Source of the DNA: Bacillota bacterium | Lineage (GTDB): Bacteria > Bacillota > Clostridia > Saccharofermentanales > Fastidiosipilaceae | Assembly: GCA_023388205.1 (NCBI GenBank) | Contig: JAEWGS010000081.1 | Coordinates: 1 to 33,237, forward strand | DNA length: 33,237 bases | Reading direction: 5' to 3' | Shown here: positions 21,043 to 29,113 of the stretch, one piece after another | How the letters are laid out: each line of letters opens with the position of its first letter | Numbering within the stretch: the first letter of the stretch is position 1 | The notes under the pieces: model-generated | The model's database searches: none | What the model was told of the DNA's origin: nothing | Seen by the model: the letters and a program-made list of their open reading frames with translations, nothing else | Position numbers and translations under genes: made by a program

Positions 21043-23871
21043 TTAGATATCCTCGTCCTCTTCTGATGCTTGATCTTCTAAGTCTTCGTGTTCTTTGGAA
21101 CGAAGTCGCATGCTCGCATCTTCAGACCAATCAGAAGTATAAGATGCATCTTCGTCTTCATCTTCTTCTGGCTCATGCTTCAAGCCTGTTTTCTCGAAGA
21201 AAGCCTCGAACGTTTTGCGATTCTCCTCTGTATCTAAAATTTGAGCGCCTTGAGTCTCTTTCAGCTCGCTTCGTTCCATCGCTCCGATCTGCGCTTCGCT
21301 CGCCTCGACGCTCGAAGCAAGCTCCTCGGCCTGATCCGTCTTGCTCGCCTCAGATGAAGCCGTTCCTTGTTCCGGCGCTTTGGCCACAACCGCCAAATCG
21401 ACAACATGAACCCCTTCTCCACAGCGCATCACTGTTACGCCACTGGCATAGCGACCCAAAACACTGATTTCAGACACGGGAATACGAATCATAATGCCCG
21501 CATCATTCATCAAGATCAGCTCCTCATCTTCAGCGACCGCCGCAGCCGAAACGAGGCGTCCTGTTTTTTCATTGCAGCCATAACAACGAATGCCCATGCC
21601 GCCACGGCGCTGCACTTTGAACTCATCAAAGCGCGTTCTTTTGCCGAAACCATTCTCCGAACAGAAGACCAGTTCTTTCTTTTCGTCCACTTCCAGCAAG
21701 GTCATCACGGCATCGTCTTCGCGTAAGGAAATCCCCCGAACGCCGAAGGTATTTCGTCCTGTTTCTCTCACCTCTTCGGGCTTGAAGCGAATCAAGTTTC
21801 CCTGCTCAGTCACTAGGACCAAGTCGCAGTCATCTTGAATCAGCTGAACACTCACGACCTGATCATTTTCACGCAAGTTGACCGCAATAATACCGCCCGT
21901 ATGAATACGACTGTAGGCCATGAGATCCGTCTTCTTGACCAAACCGCGCTTCGTCGCGATGATGAGGTTCAAATCCGCTGTAAACTCTTTGACCGCAATC
22001 AAGCCGACAATCTTCTCATCGGCTTCAAGCTGCAGCAAATTGACAATGGCCATACCACGAGCCTGACGGCCACCTTCTGGAATTTCGTAACCTTTTTTTC
22101 GGAACACGCGGCCGGTGTTTGTAAAAAAGAGAATCGTGTCGTGGCTCGACGCCGTCAGCAGCGTTTGCACCATATCTTCTTCTCTTGTGCTCATCCCCGT
22201 GATTCCGCGACCGCCACGGTGCTGAATTTCATAGGTTTCAACAGGAATACGCTTGATATAACCCAAACGGGTCAGGGTCAAAGCGACTTCCTCGCGCTTG
22301 ATGAGGTGTTCGTCTGCGATACCATCAACGCCAAAGGGATCGATCTTTGTTCTTCTTTCGTCTGCATAAGTTGCAAGCAGTGCGCGAAGGTCTTTTTCAA
22401 TTTCGGCAATGAGAAGCTGTTCGTCCGCAAGAATCTGACCGATGCGTTCGATCCGCTCGCACAATTCGTTAAACTCCGCTTCAAGCTTGTCGCGCTCCAA
22501 ACCGGTCAAACGGCCTAAGCGCATGTCGACGATGTGTTGAGCTTGTCGATCTGAAAAGTTAAAGCGTTCGCAAAGGCGCTCTTTGGCCTCCGACTCCGTT
22601 TTGGAATTTCGAATGATCCGAATCACTTCATCGATGAAATCGATCGCGATGCGCAAGCCTTCAACAATATGGCGTCTGGCCTCCGCCTTTTCGAGATCGA
22701 AGCGGAACTTGCGGGTCACGACTTCCTTTTGGTGCGAGACATAGCAGGCGAGCGCCTCTTTGAGATTCAGCGTACGCGGGACAAAAACCCCATGCTGATC
22801 CGGCACCAAGGCGAGCATATTCGCGCTAAAGGAATCTTGCAATTCGGTGTATTTGTAAAGCTGGTTGAGCGTCAAATTCGCGTTCGCATCGCGCTTGAGT
22901 TCAATCACAATTCGCACGGCATCATTGCGGTCAGACTCGTCGCGCAGATGGCTGATGCCCTCGATCCGCTTCGCTTTAACTTGATCCGAAATGCGCTCGA
23001 GGAGGCGCGCCTTATTAACCATATAGGGCAAATCGTGCACCACGATACGCTGGCGTCCGCCGCCCATTTCTTCAATCTCCGCGCTCGCGCGAACCACAAT
23101 GCGACCGCGTCCCGTCCGATAGAACTCCCGCACGCCCGCAAGACCCATAATCGTGCCGCCCGTTGGGAAATCTGGAGCCTGGACAAATTGCATCAGGGCA
23201 TCCACATCTGCATCGGGGTGCTTCATGAGGTGAATCGCCGCTTCGACGGTCTCTTCTAAGTTATGAGGCGGAATCGACGTGGCCATACCGACAGCGATAC
23301 CCGTCGATCCGTTCACCAAAAGATTTGGAAAATGGGTCGGCAAGACGATGGGCTCCATCTCGTGCTCATCGAAGTTCGGCCGAAAGTCCACCGTCTGCTT
23401 ATTGATATCCCCCATCATTTCGAGGGCGAGCTTGGTTAACCTCGCTTCGGTGTAACGGTAAGCCGCCGCCGCGTCCCCATCTCTTGAACCGAAGTTACCG
23501 TGTCCATCGACCAAAGGAAAGCGCATACTAAAGTCTTGCGCTAAACGCACCAAAGCATCATAAACCGCTGCGTCACCGTGCGGATGAAAGCGACCCAAGA
23601 CGTCACCGACCGTCGTCGCACACTTGCGGTACGGTTTGTCCGGTGTAAAGCCCTGGGTAAACATGGAATACAAAATACGTCGATGCACGGGTTTTAATCC
23701 GTCTCTCGCATCGGGCAAGGCGCGATCAGAAATCACGCTCATGGCATAATCAATAAAGGATCGGCGCATCTCCTGATCGAGATCGACCGGCACCACATTG
23801 TTCACGTTATTCTTAAAAAGCTCATCCACGGACAAGGCGTTCGGGTTCGCTTTTGCTTCCGTTTGTGCCAT
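21043..23871 (-). CDS. gyrA: DNA gyrase subunit A
   Basis: A 942-residue breakage-reunion subunit of DNA gyrase. The winged-helix domain has the catalytic tyrosine Y140 (RYTEARL) and the quinolone region VGDVLGRFHPHGDAAVYD. In that region A101 occupies the E. coli Ser83 position and D105 the Asp87 position. The GyrA-box near residue 552 reads QHRGGRG (consensus QRRGGKG), which marks gyrase rather than topoisomerase IV. A beta-pinwheel C-terminal domain follows. The final 110 or so residues are a disordered, strongly acidic tail (Glu/Asp/Ser), longer than in most relatives. AGGAGG precedes the ATG. gyrB is not adjacent within the window. Confidence 0.97.
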   Translation of the reverse strand: MAQTEAKANPNALSVDELFKNNVNNVVPVDLDQEMRRSFIDYAMSVISDRALPDARDGLKPVHRRILYSMFTQGFTPDKPYRKCATTVGDVLGRFHPHGDAAVYDALVRLAQDFSMRFPLVDGHGNFGSRDGDAAAAYRYTEARLTKLALEMMGDINKQTVDFRPNFDEHEMEPIVLPTHFPNLLVNGSTGIAVGMATSIPPHNLEETVEAAIHLMKHPDADVDALMQFVQAPDFPTGGTIMGLAGVREFYRTGRGRIVVRASAEIEEMGGGRQRIVVHDLPYMVNKARLLERISDQVKAKRIEGISHLRDESDRNDAVRIVIELKRDANANLTLNQLYKYTELQDSFSANMLALVPDQHGVFVPRTLNLKEALACYVSHQKEVVTRKFRFDLEKAEARRHIVEGLRIAIDFIDEVIRIIRNSKTESEAKERLCERFNFSDRQAQHIVDMRLGRLTGLERDKLEAEFNELCERIERIGQILADEQLLIAEIEKDLRALLATYADERRTKIDPFGVDGIADEHLIKREEVALTLTRLGYIKRIPVETYEIQHRGGRGITGMSTREEDMVQTLLTASSHDTILFFTNTGRVFRKKGYEIPEGGRQARGMAIVNLLQLEADEKIVGLIAVKEFTADLNLIIATKRGLVKKTDLMAYSRIHTGGIIAVNLRENDQVVSVQLIQDDCDLVLVTEQGNLIRFKPEEVRETGRNTFGVRGISLREDDAVMTLLEVDEKKELVFCSENGFGKRTRFDEFKVQRRGGMGIRCYGCNEKTGRLVSAAAVAEDEELILMNDAGIMIRIPVSEISVLGRYASGVTVMRCGEGVHVVDLAVVAKAPEQGTASSEASKTDQAEELASSVEASEAQIGAMERSELKETQGAQILDTEENRKTFEAFFEKTGLKHEPEEDEDEDASYTSDWSEDASMRLRSKEHEDLEDQASEEDEDI

Positions 23872-23898
23872 CCAAAATCCTCCTATTCTGAACTTAAT

Positions 23899-23906
23899 AT
23901 TCTAGC
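23899..23906 (-). promoter_or_regulatory. Extended -10 promoter of gyrA
   Basis: On the minus strand TGC-TAGAAT is an extended -10 (TAGAAT at 23904-23899) located 28 bases before the gyrA ATG. No good -35 is seen, as is usual for extended -10 promoters. Confidence 0.4.
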
Positions 23907-23909
23907 ACA

Positions 23910-24239
23910 AGCGCCACTATTTCGCCTTTTTTCGCTTCAAGAAGATGAGATGAGAGAAATGCGAAAAATGAGAAAAATCGCAAAGAAGGCCTTTTAGCGC
24001 GAAATAAATGAATTCGACTTTTTATTTTCCTCTGCGTTCCGTGAAAATTTTGTTAAAACAAGCTTCGCCTCGATTTTGCTCCATCCTTAGCGCTAATAAA
24101 CTTGATATGCGCTAAGATTTGATATGTGCGACAGAAGATGCGAGCCAAGCAGAAGAAGCTGACGCCAAAAGAAGCCGACGCCCAAGCAAGCCAAAATGGC
24201 AGCAAGCCTAAATACCGTTCACTAGAAGGAGCCTGACCT
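23910..24239. other. Non-coding gap between divergent gyrA and the Nudix gene
   Basis: About 330 bases without a supported gene. The left part is purine-rich on the plus strand with GAGAAAAATG-like variants (about 23945-23975). It contains an inverted repeat CTTAGCGC (24086-24093) / GCGCTAAG (24109-24116) with a 15-base loop. The direct repeat TTGATATG occurs at 24102-24109 and 24119-24126. The right part is rich in GAAGC/AAGCC variants and leads into the AAGGAG ribosome binding site of the Nudix gene. Confidence 0.5.
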
Positions 24240-24911
24240 ATGCACTTTCCCCCTGCTACAGTTTTAGCAAAACAGCTCATGCAGTATCTTGTGACTCATG
24301 AGTCATCGTCTCTTTATCAGTTTTTTCAAAACTTGGGATACGAGCGTTTTTGGTCGACTTATAGACAGCTGCCCCATCCGCTTTACACCGTGACTTATAT
24401 CGAAGATCAAGCGACGTCCCGCTATCTTTTCCTCTACAGGAATAAGAAAAAACGAGATATCAACGCGCACAAATACATCGGCATCGGCGGCAAAGTTGAA
24501 GCGGGTGAGTCTTTTGAAGCCTCAGCACGTCGCGAGATCGAAGAAGAAAGCGGCCTGATCGTCCACCATCTTCACCCCCGCGGCTGGGTTCTCTACACCA
24601 ATCTCACAGAGGGGGTGCCTTCCATTCAATGGATGCCCGTCTATTACACCAACGATTATGAAAAAGGGCCAAAAGCGGATCAGCTCTTGCAAGATTGCCC
24701 CGAGGGACAGCTCGAATGGTTAAGTTCTGAAGAGTTCCTCAATCGCCCACATTGGGAGGGGGACACAGTTTTTCTGCAGGCCGTTTTTGAGAAACGAGAT
24801 TTCGGACTTTTGGAGCTCTGCTATGAACAAGATCAACTCGTCCATAGCCTCCATATCGATCCTAAAACTTTGTCCGCTTCACTTCCTGAAATTTTTCCCC
24901 AAAAGAAATGA
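24240..24911 (+). CDS. Nudix hydrolase (MutT/8-oxo-dGTP diphosphatase-like)
   Basis: A 223-residue protein whose central domain holds a complete Nudix box, GX5EX7REXXEEXG, starting at GKVEAGE near residue 84 and ending with REIEEESG. The box binds Mg2+ and cleaves nucleoside diphosphates linked to another moiety. The preceding YIGIGG strand and the following YTND and WL-SEEF elements resemble the 8-oxo-dGTPase (MutT/NUDT1-like) group. About 50 residues precede the domain and have no recognised fold. The ATG is preceded by AAGGAG at 9-10 bases. It is monocistronic and divergent from gyrA. Exact substrate not known. Confidence 0.85.
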   Translation: MHFPPATVLAKQLMQYLVTHESSSLYQFFQNLGYERFWSTYRQLPHPLYTVTYIEDQATSRYLFLYRNKKKRDINAHKYIGIGGKVEAGESFEASARREIEEESGLIVHHLHPRGWVLYTNLTEGVPSIQWMPVYYTNDYEKGPKADQLLQDCPEGQLEWLSSEEFLNRPHWEGDTVFLQAVFEKRDFGLLELCYEQDQLVHSLHIDPKTLSASLPEIFPQKK

Positions 24912-24959
24912 ACTTTCAAACTCAGATCCGGCGCGACTAAAATTCATGCTCGCTCACAC

Positions 24960-26123
24960 CTAGTCTGTTTTAAGCGATCGCTCGATATAAGGAATCTCAT
25001 AGCGCTGCATCAAAGCTTGGGCTTCTTTGAGGCCTGCCTCCGTTATTTCGATGACATAGTTATCCGCATCATCTCTTGCATAAGCTTTTTTCAAAAGCGC
25101 TTTGCGATGCCGGTGAAGCTTTCTTTCTTTCCAATTAAGGTGCTGCAAAATCGAATGTAACCCTAGCTCTTTCTGCCAGTTCGCGTCGATCTCTCGGCGA
25201 TGGTTCATCAAGTGCAAAAGCAAAAGATCTTGTTCAAAACGCCGTTTCAAGCGCAGGTGATCAAGCGCACTTTTGATACTTCCATTTTGATGAAAGAGAT
25301 AAACCAAAACAAAGAGTATGAATCCACTCGCCGCAATTCCCGCTGAATAGGGAATGTTATAGAACAAAGCAGCGTGATAGCCGGACACGACAGAAAGAAC
25401 CGAAAAGACGATCGACAGACCGATCATATGGCGCAGTCGCTTGCAAAGCAGCCACGCCGTCGCAGGGGCGGTCACAATCAGGGCCAAAACCAAGATGGCA
25501 CCGACAGCATCAAAGGCCGCCACCGACGTCAAAGAGACCACCGTCATGAGCAAATACTCGTAAAAAGCCAATGAAAAACCCGCTACTGCGGCAAAGGCCG
25601 GATCGAAGCTCGTCACCTTTAAGCCGCGATAAAAAAGCAAAATAATCACGACGTTCAAAAGCAGGACCACACTCATTTGAATCAAAGAATAAGGATATGA
25701 AGCCCCTCCTAAAAAGGCCGGCAGACTCACGCGACGCAAGGGTGCAACCGTCACATCCCCCAAAAGCACCTGATCCACATCCAAGTGATACGAAGAAAAA
25801 TATCGTGAAATTAAAATGACCGCGAGCGCAAAAAAGAAGGTGTAAGCCAGCCCCAAAGCCGCGTCAGAACGCGTATGCGCCGCCTTTGAAATCAAACTGA
25901 CCAGCCAAACCATCAAAACAGCAAAGAGCGCCGCCCCGATCAAAAGCCAAGGTGAATTGAAAGAATGGGTCAGACTAAAGGCCACCACTATGCCGAGTAG
26001 CACCGAATGTGAGATTGCATCTGCCACCATGGAATGCGCCCGCAAAACAAGAAAACAGCCGGGCAAAACACAGGCCACAGCGGTACTCAGCAAGATGAGA
26101 AGGATATCGAGTTGGTAGTTCAT
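24960..26123 (-). CDS. Metal ABC transporter permease fused to a DtxR-like winged-helix domain
   Basis: A 387-residue protein. Residues 1 to about 280 are a TroC/ZnuB-type (ABC-3 family) permease with eight or nine hydrophobic segments and family motifs such as LRAHSMVADAISHSVL near 29-44 and TSFDPAFAAVAG. Residues 282-387 are soluble and charged. They read as a winged helix-turn-helix (LKRRFEQDLLLLHLM, then RKALLKKAYARDD and the wing plus ITEAGLKEAQAL), like the DNA-binding domain of DtxR/MntR regulators. Chlamydial YtgCR is a known permease-repressor fusion of this type. The usual DtxR metal-binding/dimerisation domain is not visible. The ATG at 26123 overlaps the upstream stop (TGATG) 8 bases after GGAGG; a GTG at 26126 is possible. 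Confidence 0.85.
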   Translation of the reverse strand: MNYQLDILLILLSTAVACVLPGCFLVLRAHSMVADAISHSVLLGIVVAFSLTHSFNSPWLLIGAALFAVLMVWLVSLISKAAHTRSDAALGLAYTFFFALAVILISRYFSSYHLDVDQVLLGDVTVAPLRRVSLPAFLGGASYPYSLIQMSVVLLLNVVIILLFYRGLKVTSFDPAFAAVAGFSLAFYEYLLMTVVSLTSVAAFDAVGAILVLALIVTAPATAWLLCKRLRHMIGLSIVFSVLSVVSGYHAALFYNIPYSAGIAASGFILFVLVYLFHQNGSIKSALDHLRLKRRFEQDLLLLHLMNHRREIDANWQKELGLHSILQHLNWKERKLHRHRKALLKKAYARDDADNYVIEITEAGLKEAQALMQRYEIPYIERSLKTD

Positions 26124-27124
26124 CACAGGGGCCTCCTTTCGCTTTGGGCTTCACTTCGGGCTTCACTTTGGGCTTCACTTCGGGCCATGCGCTTTTGCCT
26201 TCTCGCGCTAAAGATCATGCCATAAGGGCCAAGGAGCATCGATAAAAATGCAAAGAAGGTCAAAAACACAATGATCGTCGGCCCGGTCGACAGCCCTGAC
26301 GCCAAAGAACTCACATAAGTCCCACAGGCCGCCCCGAGCACACCAAACAAAGCAGATAAGGCCAAAACCACAGATAAGCGATTCGACCATTGTCGCGCAG
26401 CAAGGGGAGGCGCAATGAAAAGCGAAGAGATCAATATCACGCCGACCGATTTGAGCCCTTGGGCGATCAAAAGCATCGTCATCAGCAATAAAATATTCGA
26501 TATGCGTTTCGGGAAAAATCCGATTGATCCCGCGTAACCTGGATCAAATACAGAAATTTTGAGTTCCTTATAAAACAAGATGAGCAAAAGAATGACCAAA
26601 ACTAAAGACGCGAAGATCAGCCAAACATCCTCTTTCATCATATCCGCGGCCTGTCCAAAAAGATAATTTTTGAGGCTAGCTTGAGCAACACCACGGTAGC
26701 GTTCTTGGCTCACTGTATAAGCATTCAATGCTGAGCCCAAGGCGAAAAAACCCGTGAGCACGATCGCCATCGCCGTGTCGGCTTTGAACTTTGCCTTAAA
26801 AGCGAAGCTCCGAATCATCAGGTAAGCCAAAAAGCCCGCCAGCACCGCGCCTAAATTTAATAAAACCGGTGAACGCGACAGGGTCAGCATGAAAGCCAGC
26901 ACAATGCCTGGGTAAGTTGAATGGCCAACTGCATCTCCAATCAGAGACTCCCCTTTGAGCATGTTAAATGTACCAACCAGCGCACATCCCAAGGCCAAAA
27001 GCACCGTCCCAATTAAGGCAATTTGGAAGGTGTAAGAGGAAAAAATCCGCCACGGATCAAACGCCGTGTTCTGACCTGAGTTTAGCGATGAAATCTTGGC
27101 AGCTAAAAAGCTCAGGTGCATCAT
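26123..27124 (-). CDS. Metal (Mn/Fe/Zn) ABC transporter permease
   Basis: A 333-residue ABC-3 family (TroC/MntB/ZnuB-type) membrane protein. The family segment MLKGESLIGDAVGHSTYPGI lies near residues 53-72, and SVFDPGYAGSIGF is the second signature. About eight to nine hydrophobic segments are present. It would pair with the second permease as a heterodimeric channel. The C-terminus carries a repetitive hydrophilic tail, alternating SEAQ and SEAR, encoded by a 12-bp tandem repeat. The start overlaps the ATPase stop (ATGA) with a GGAGG-type ribosome binding site. Confidence 0.9.
   Translation of the reverse strand: MMHLSFLAAKISSLNSGQNTAFDPWRIFSSYTFQIALIGTVLLALGCALVGTFNMLKGESLIGDAVGHSTYPGIVLAFMLTLSRSPVLLNLGAVLAGFLAYLMIRSFAFKAKFKADTAMAIVLTGFFALGSALNAYTVSQERYRGVAQASLKNYLFGQAADMMKEDVWLIFASLVLVILLLILFYKELKISVFDPGYAGSIGFFPKRISNILLLMTMLLIAQGLKSVGVILISSLFIAPPLAARQWSNRLSVVLALSALFGVLGAACGTYVSSLASGLSTGPTIIVFLTFFAFLSMLLGPYGMIFSARRQKRMARSEAQSEARSEAQSERRPL
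26138..26185. repeat. Four 12-bp tandem repeats in the permease 3' end
   Basis: Units TTCGCTTTGGGC, TTCACTTCGGGC, TTCACTTTGGGC and TTCACTTCGGGC follow without gaps. They encode SEAQ/SEAR repeats on the minus strand and end one base before the GGAGG ribosome binding site of the downstream permease gene. Copy-number change would keep the frame. Confidence 0.85.
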
Positions 27125-27942
27125 CGATTTTCCCCTCCTTTCAAATTCAAATCGCCATATGTTCGTTCAATATTCTCTCGGGTAAACACCTGATCCACCG
27201 GACCGCTTGCGACCACGACGCGGCGCAACATCACGATGTGATCAAAATAATCTTTGATCGTATTGAGGTCGTGATGCACGACGATGACCGTCTTGCCTCG
27301 ATCGCGCAGGCGCTTGAGCTGTTCAACCATCAGCATCTCGGTCGTCTTATCAACACCTTGTAAGGGTTCATCCAACAAAAACAGTCTCGCATCTTGGCAA
27401 AGCGCACGCGCCAAAAAGACCCGCTGCCTTTGCCCGCCCGAAAGCTCAGAAATTTGGCGATGGCGCATCTCAGTTAAGCCCATAATTTCTAAGCTGTGTT
27501 CCGCAGCTTCGCGATCTTCTGCTGTTAAGCGCTTGATCCAGCCTCTTTGACTGTAACGACCCATCGCAGCCACATCGAGCACCGTCGTCGGAAAATCCCA
27601 GCTCACTTCACCGACCTGAGGCACATAAGCGACCTCTCTCCTCACCTGAGCAAAAGGCATCCCGAGCACAGAAATTTCACCTGACAGAGGTTTGAGCAAA
27701 GACATAATGCCCTTGATCAGGGTCGACTTCCCTGCTCCGTTTGGACCGACGACGGCGCAAAGAACCGCTTGCGGAATTTCCAAATCCACATCCCACAAAA
27801 CCGGAGTTTCACGATAGCTCATCGTCAAATCTTCGATGCGAATCGCGGGACGGCGAGGCTGCAGTTCTTGATGATTTTTTGCAGTCAAGGCAGCTCCTTG
27901 CAATCCTGAAGTTTCATTTGTCTTCCTCTGTTCGTCCGTCAT
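27121..27942 (-). CDS. Metal ABC transporter ATP-binding protein
   Basis: A 273-residue ATPase of the TroB/MntA/ZnuC group. Walker A GPNGAGKST is at 66-74, the Q-loop is in AYVPQ, the signature is LSGGQRQRV, Walker B is LFLLDEPLQGVD, and the H-loop is HHD. DEPLQGVD resembles the DEPLAGVD typical of Mn/Zn importers. About 35 residues precede the ATPase fold. The ATG at 27942 is chosen because AGAGG lies 8 bases upstream; an in-frame ATG at 27960 has no clear ribosome binding site. It is the first gene of an ATPase-permease-permease unit, with a DtxR-like palindrome 31 bases upstream. Confidence 0.9.
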   Translation of the reverse strand: MTDEQRKTNETSGLQGAALTAKNHQELQPRRPAIRIEDLTMSYRETPVLWDVDLEIPQAVLCAVVGPNGAGKSTLIKGIMSLLKPLSGEISVLGMPFAQVRREVAYVPQVGEVSWDFPTTVLDVAAMGRYSQRGWIKRLTAEDREAAEHSLEIMGLTEMRHRQISELSGGQRQRVFLARALCQDARLFLLDEPLQGVDKTTEMLMVEQLKRLRDRGKTVIVVHHDLNTIKDYFDHIVMLRRVVVASGPVDQVFTRENIERTYGDLNLKGGENR

Positions 27943-27973
27943 GAATTTTGCCTCTGTCATCTCAAAATCTTTC

Positions 27974-27986
27974 TGTTAGCCTAACA
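27974..27986. promoter_or_regulatory. DtxR-like palindrome before the metal ABC ATPase
   Basis: TGTTAG-C-CTAACA is a perfect 13-bp palindrome. Its inner 11 bases, GTTAGCCTAAC, are identical to the core of the established DtxR consensus TTAGGTTAGCCTAACCTAA. It lies between the binding-protein terminator and the ATPase start. Confidence 0.6.
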
Positions 27987-28045
27987 CTTTTATTCGTCTT
28001 GCGCTAAAACTTCGGGGCACTAAAACCTTCACATAAGTATCAACA

Positions 28046-28073
28046 AAGAAAGAGGGGTCGCCCCCTCTTTCTT
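28046..28073 (-). terminator. Terminator after the metal-binding-protein gene
   Basis: A perfect 12-bp stem AAGAAAGAGGGG / CCCCTCTTTCTT with a 4-base loop, followed on the minus strand by TGTTGAT. It lies 61 bases after the binding-protein stop and partly separates that gene from the ATPase-permease genes. Confidence 0.7.
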
Positions 28074-28134
28074 GATCGTGATCTAAGAAAATCCGTGTTA
28101 TCTGCGTCAACGCACACGCTGCTTCAGGATGCGC

Positions 28135-29076
28135 TCATTTCAAATGATCGACAATCGTTTTGACGTTATGTCGCACCATATCTAAGTAGTTGTCTCCGGG
28201 TTGGCCCTTGGGCGCGAGCGAATCTGAGAAAAGCTGATCTTCTTCGCTCATGAGCACCTTGACATCTGCACCCTTGGAACGAACAACTTCTTGGATCTTC
28301 TCCATGCGCTTCGGGTTTGTCGAGGATTCTGCGAAAATCGCTTTGATGCCTCGGTCGACGATGAACTGGGCGGTGTCTTCGATGTCTTTATTTGAAACTT
28401 CCGAATCGGTCGAAACGCCTTGTGGCGCCACGGGTTGAATCCCATACGTACGGCCAAAATAAGAGAAGGCGTCATGCGGCGTCACTAAATAACGAGACTT
28501 TTCGGGGATTTCAGCAATCAGCTCCTTGCTCTCTTTTTCGAGTTGATCGAGTTCGCCTTCATATTTTTTCAGCGCCTCTTGAATTTCTTTTTCGTGTTCA
28601 GGCAAAAGCTCTATCAAGGCTTTAGCTGCACGCTGAGTTGCCTTCTTATAAAGTTGCGGGTCGAACCAGAAATGCGGGTCTTGCACTTTCTCGCCATCTT
28701 CTTCAAATTCGCCAATTTCTTCAGGCTTAAACGCCTCCGTCACCGCCACGCCGTGATTTTCCTCAAGCACGTCGGTCATCTTACCTTCAAAGTGAATGCC
28801 GTGATAAAGCAGCAAATCTGCCTCGGCGATTTTCTTCAGGTCCCCTGGCTTCGGTTCGTAAAGATGCGGGTCACCTCCCGCAGGAATAATCAGTTCCGTT
28901 TGAACCAAGTCTCCGACCAAAACCTGAACCATATCTTCCAAGAAAGAGGTCGTCACAGTAACGATCGGTTTTTTCTCTTCCGCAGAAAGCTTCGCCGAAA
29001 CGCTCGGCATCAGCACGAGTCCCATCACACTCAAAGACGTCAGCCACGCGGCTGCTTTTTTAATCAAAGTTTTCAT
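28135..29076 (-). CDS. Metal ABC transporter solute-binding protein (TroA/ZnuA family)
   Basis: A 313-residue cluster A-I (ZnuA/TroA) binding protein with a Sec signal (about 1-28, SVSA cleavage) and no lipobox Cys. The likely metal ligands are H71 (GGDPHLYEP), H135 (DPHFWFD), H201 (VTPHDAFSYFG) and D285 (LFSDSL). This His-His-His-Asp set is like TroA and YtgA (Zn, Mn or Fe) and unlike the His-His-Glu-Asp set of PsaA/MntC. No His-rich loop typical of dedicated zinc ZnuA is present. AAGGAGG precedes the ATG at 29076. A longer in-frame start at 29121 falls inside the operator and was rejected. Two DtxR-like boxes flank its promoter, so metal repression is expected. Confidence 0.93.
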   Translation of the reverse strand: MKTLIKKAAAWLTSLSVMGLVLMPSVSAKLSAEEKKPIVTVTTSFLEDMVQVLVGDLVQTELIIPAGGDPHLYEPKPGDLKKIAEADLLLYHGIHFEGKMTDVLEENHGVAVTEAFKPEEIGEFEEDGEKVQDPHFWFDPQLYKKATQRAAKALIELLPEHEKEIQEALKKYEGELDQLEKESKELIAEIPEKSRYLVTPHDAFSYFGRTYGIQPVAPQGVSTDSEVSNKDIEDTAQFIVDRGIKAIFAESSTNPKRMEKIQEVVRSKGADVKVLMSEEDQLFSDSLAPKGQPGDNYLDMVRHNVKTIVDHLK

Positions 29077-29113
29077 CGGCTCCTCCTTATTCATGAGCGC
29101 TTTTATTTTTGTT

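Noticed and set aside
21835..22518. 227-codon plus-strand open frame
   Set aside because: It is a shadow of gyrA on the opposite strand.
23451..23465. GGTTAACC palindrome as a further DtxR-like box
   Set aside because: It lies inside the gyrA coding sequence, lacks the GTTAGC core and has no promoter next to it.
28135..29076. Dedicated zinc-uptake protein ZnuA under Zur control
   Set aside because: No His-rich loop in the protein, and the flanking palindromes resemble DtxR sites and not Zur sites; metal specificity is left open.
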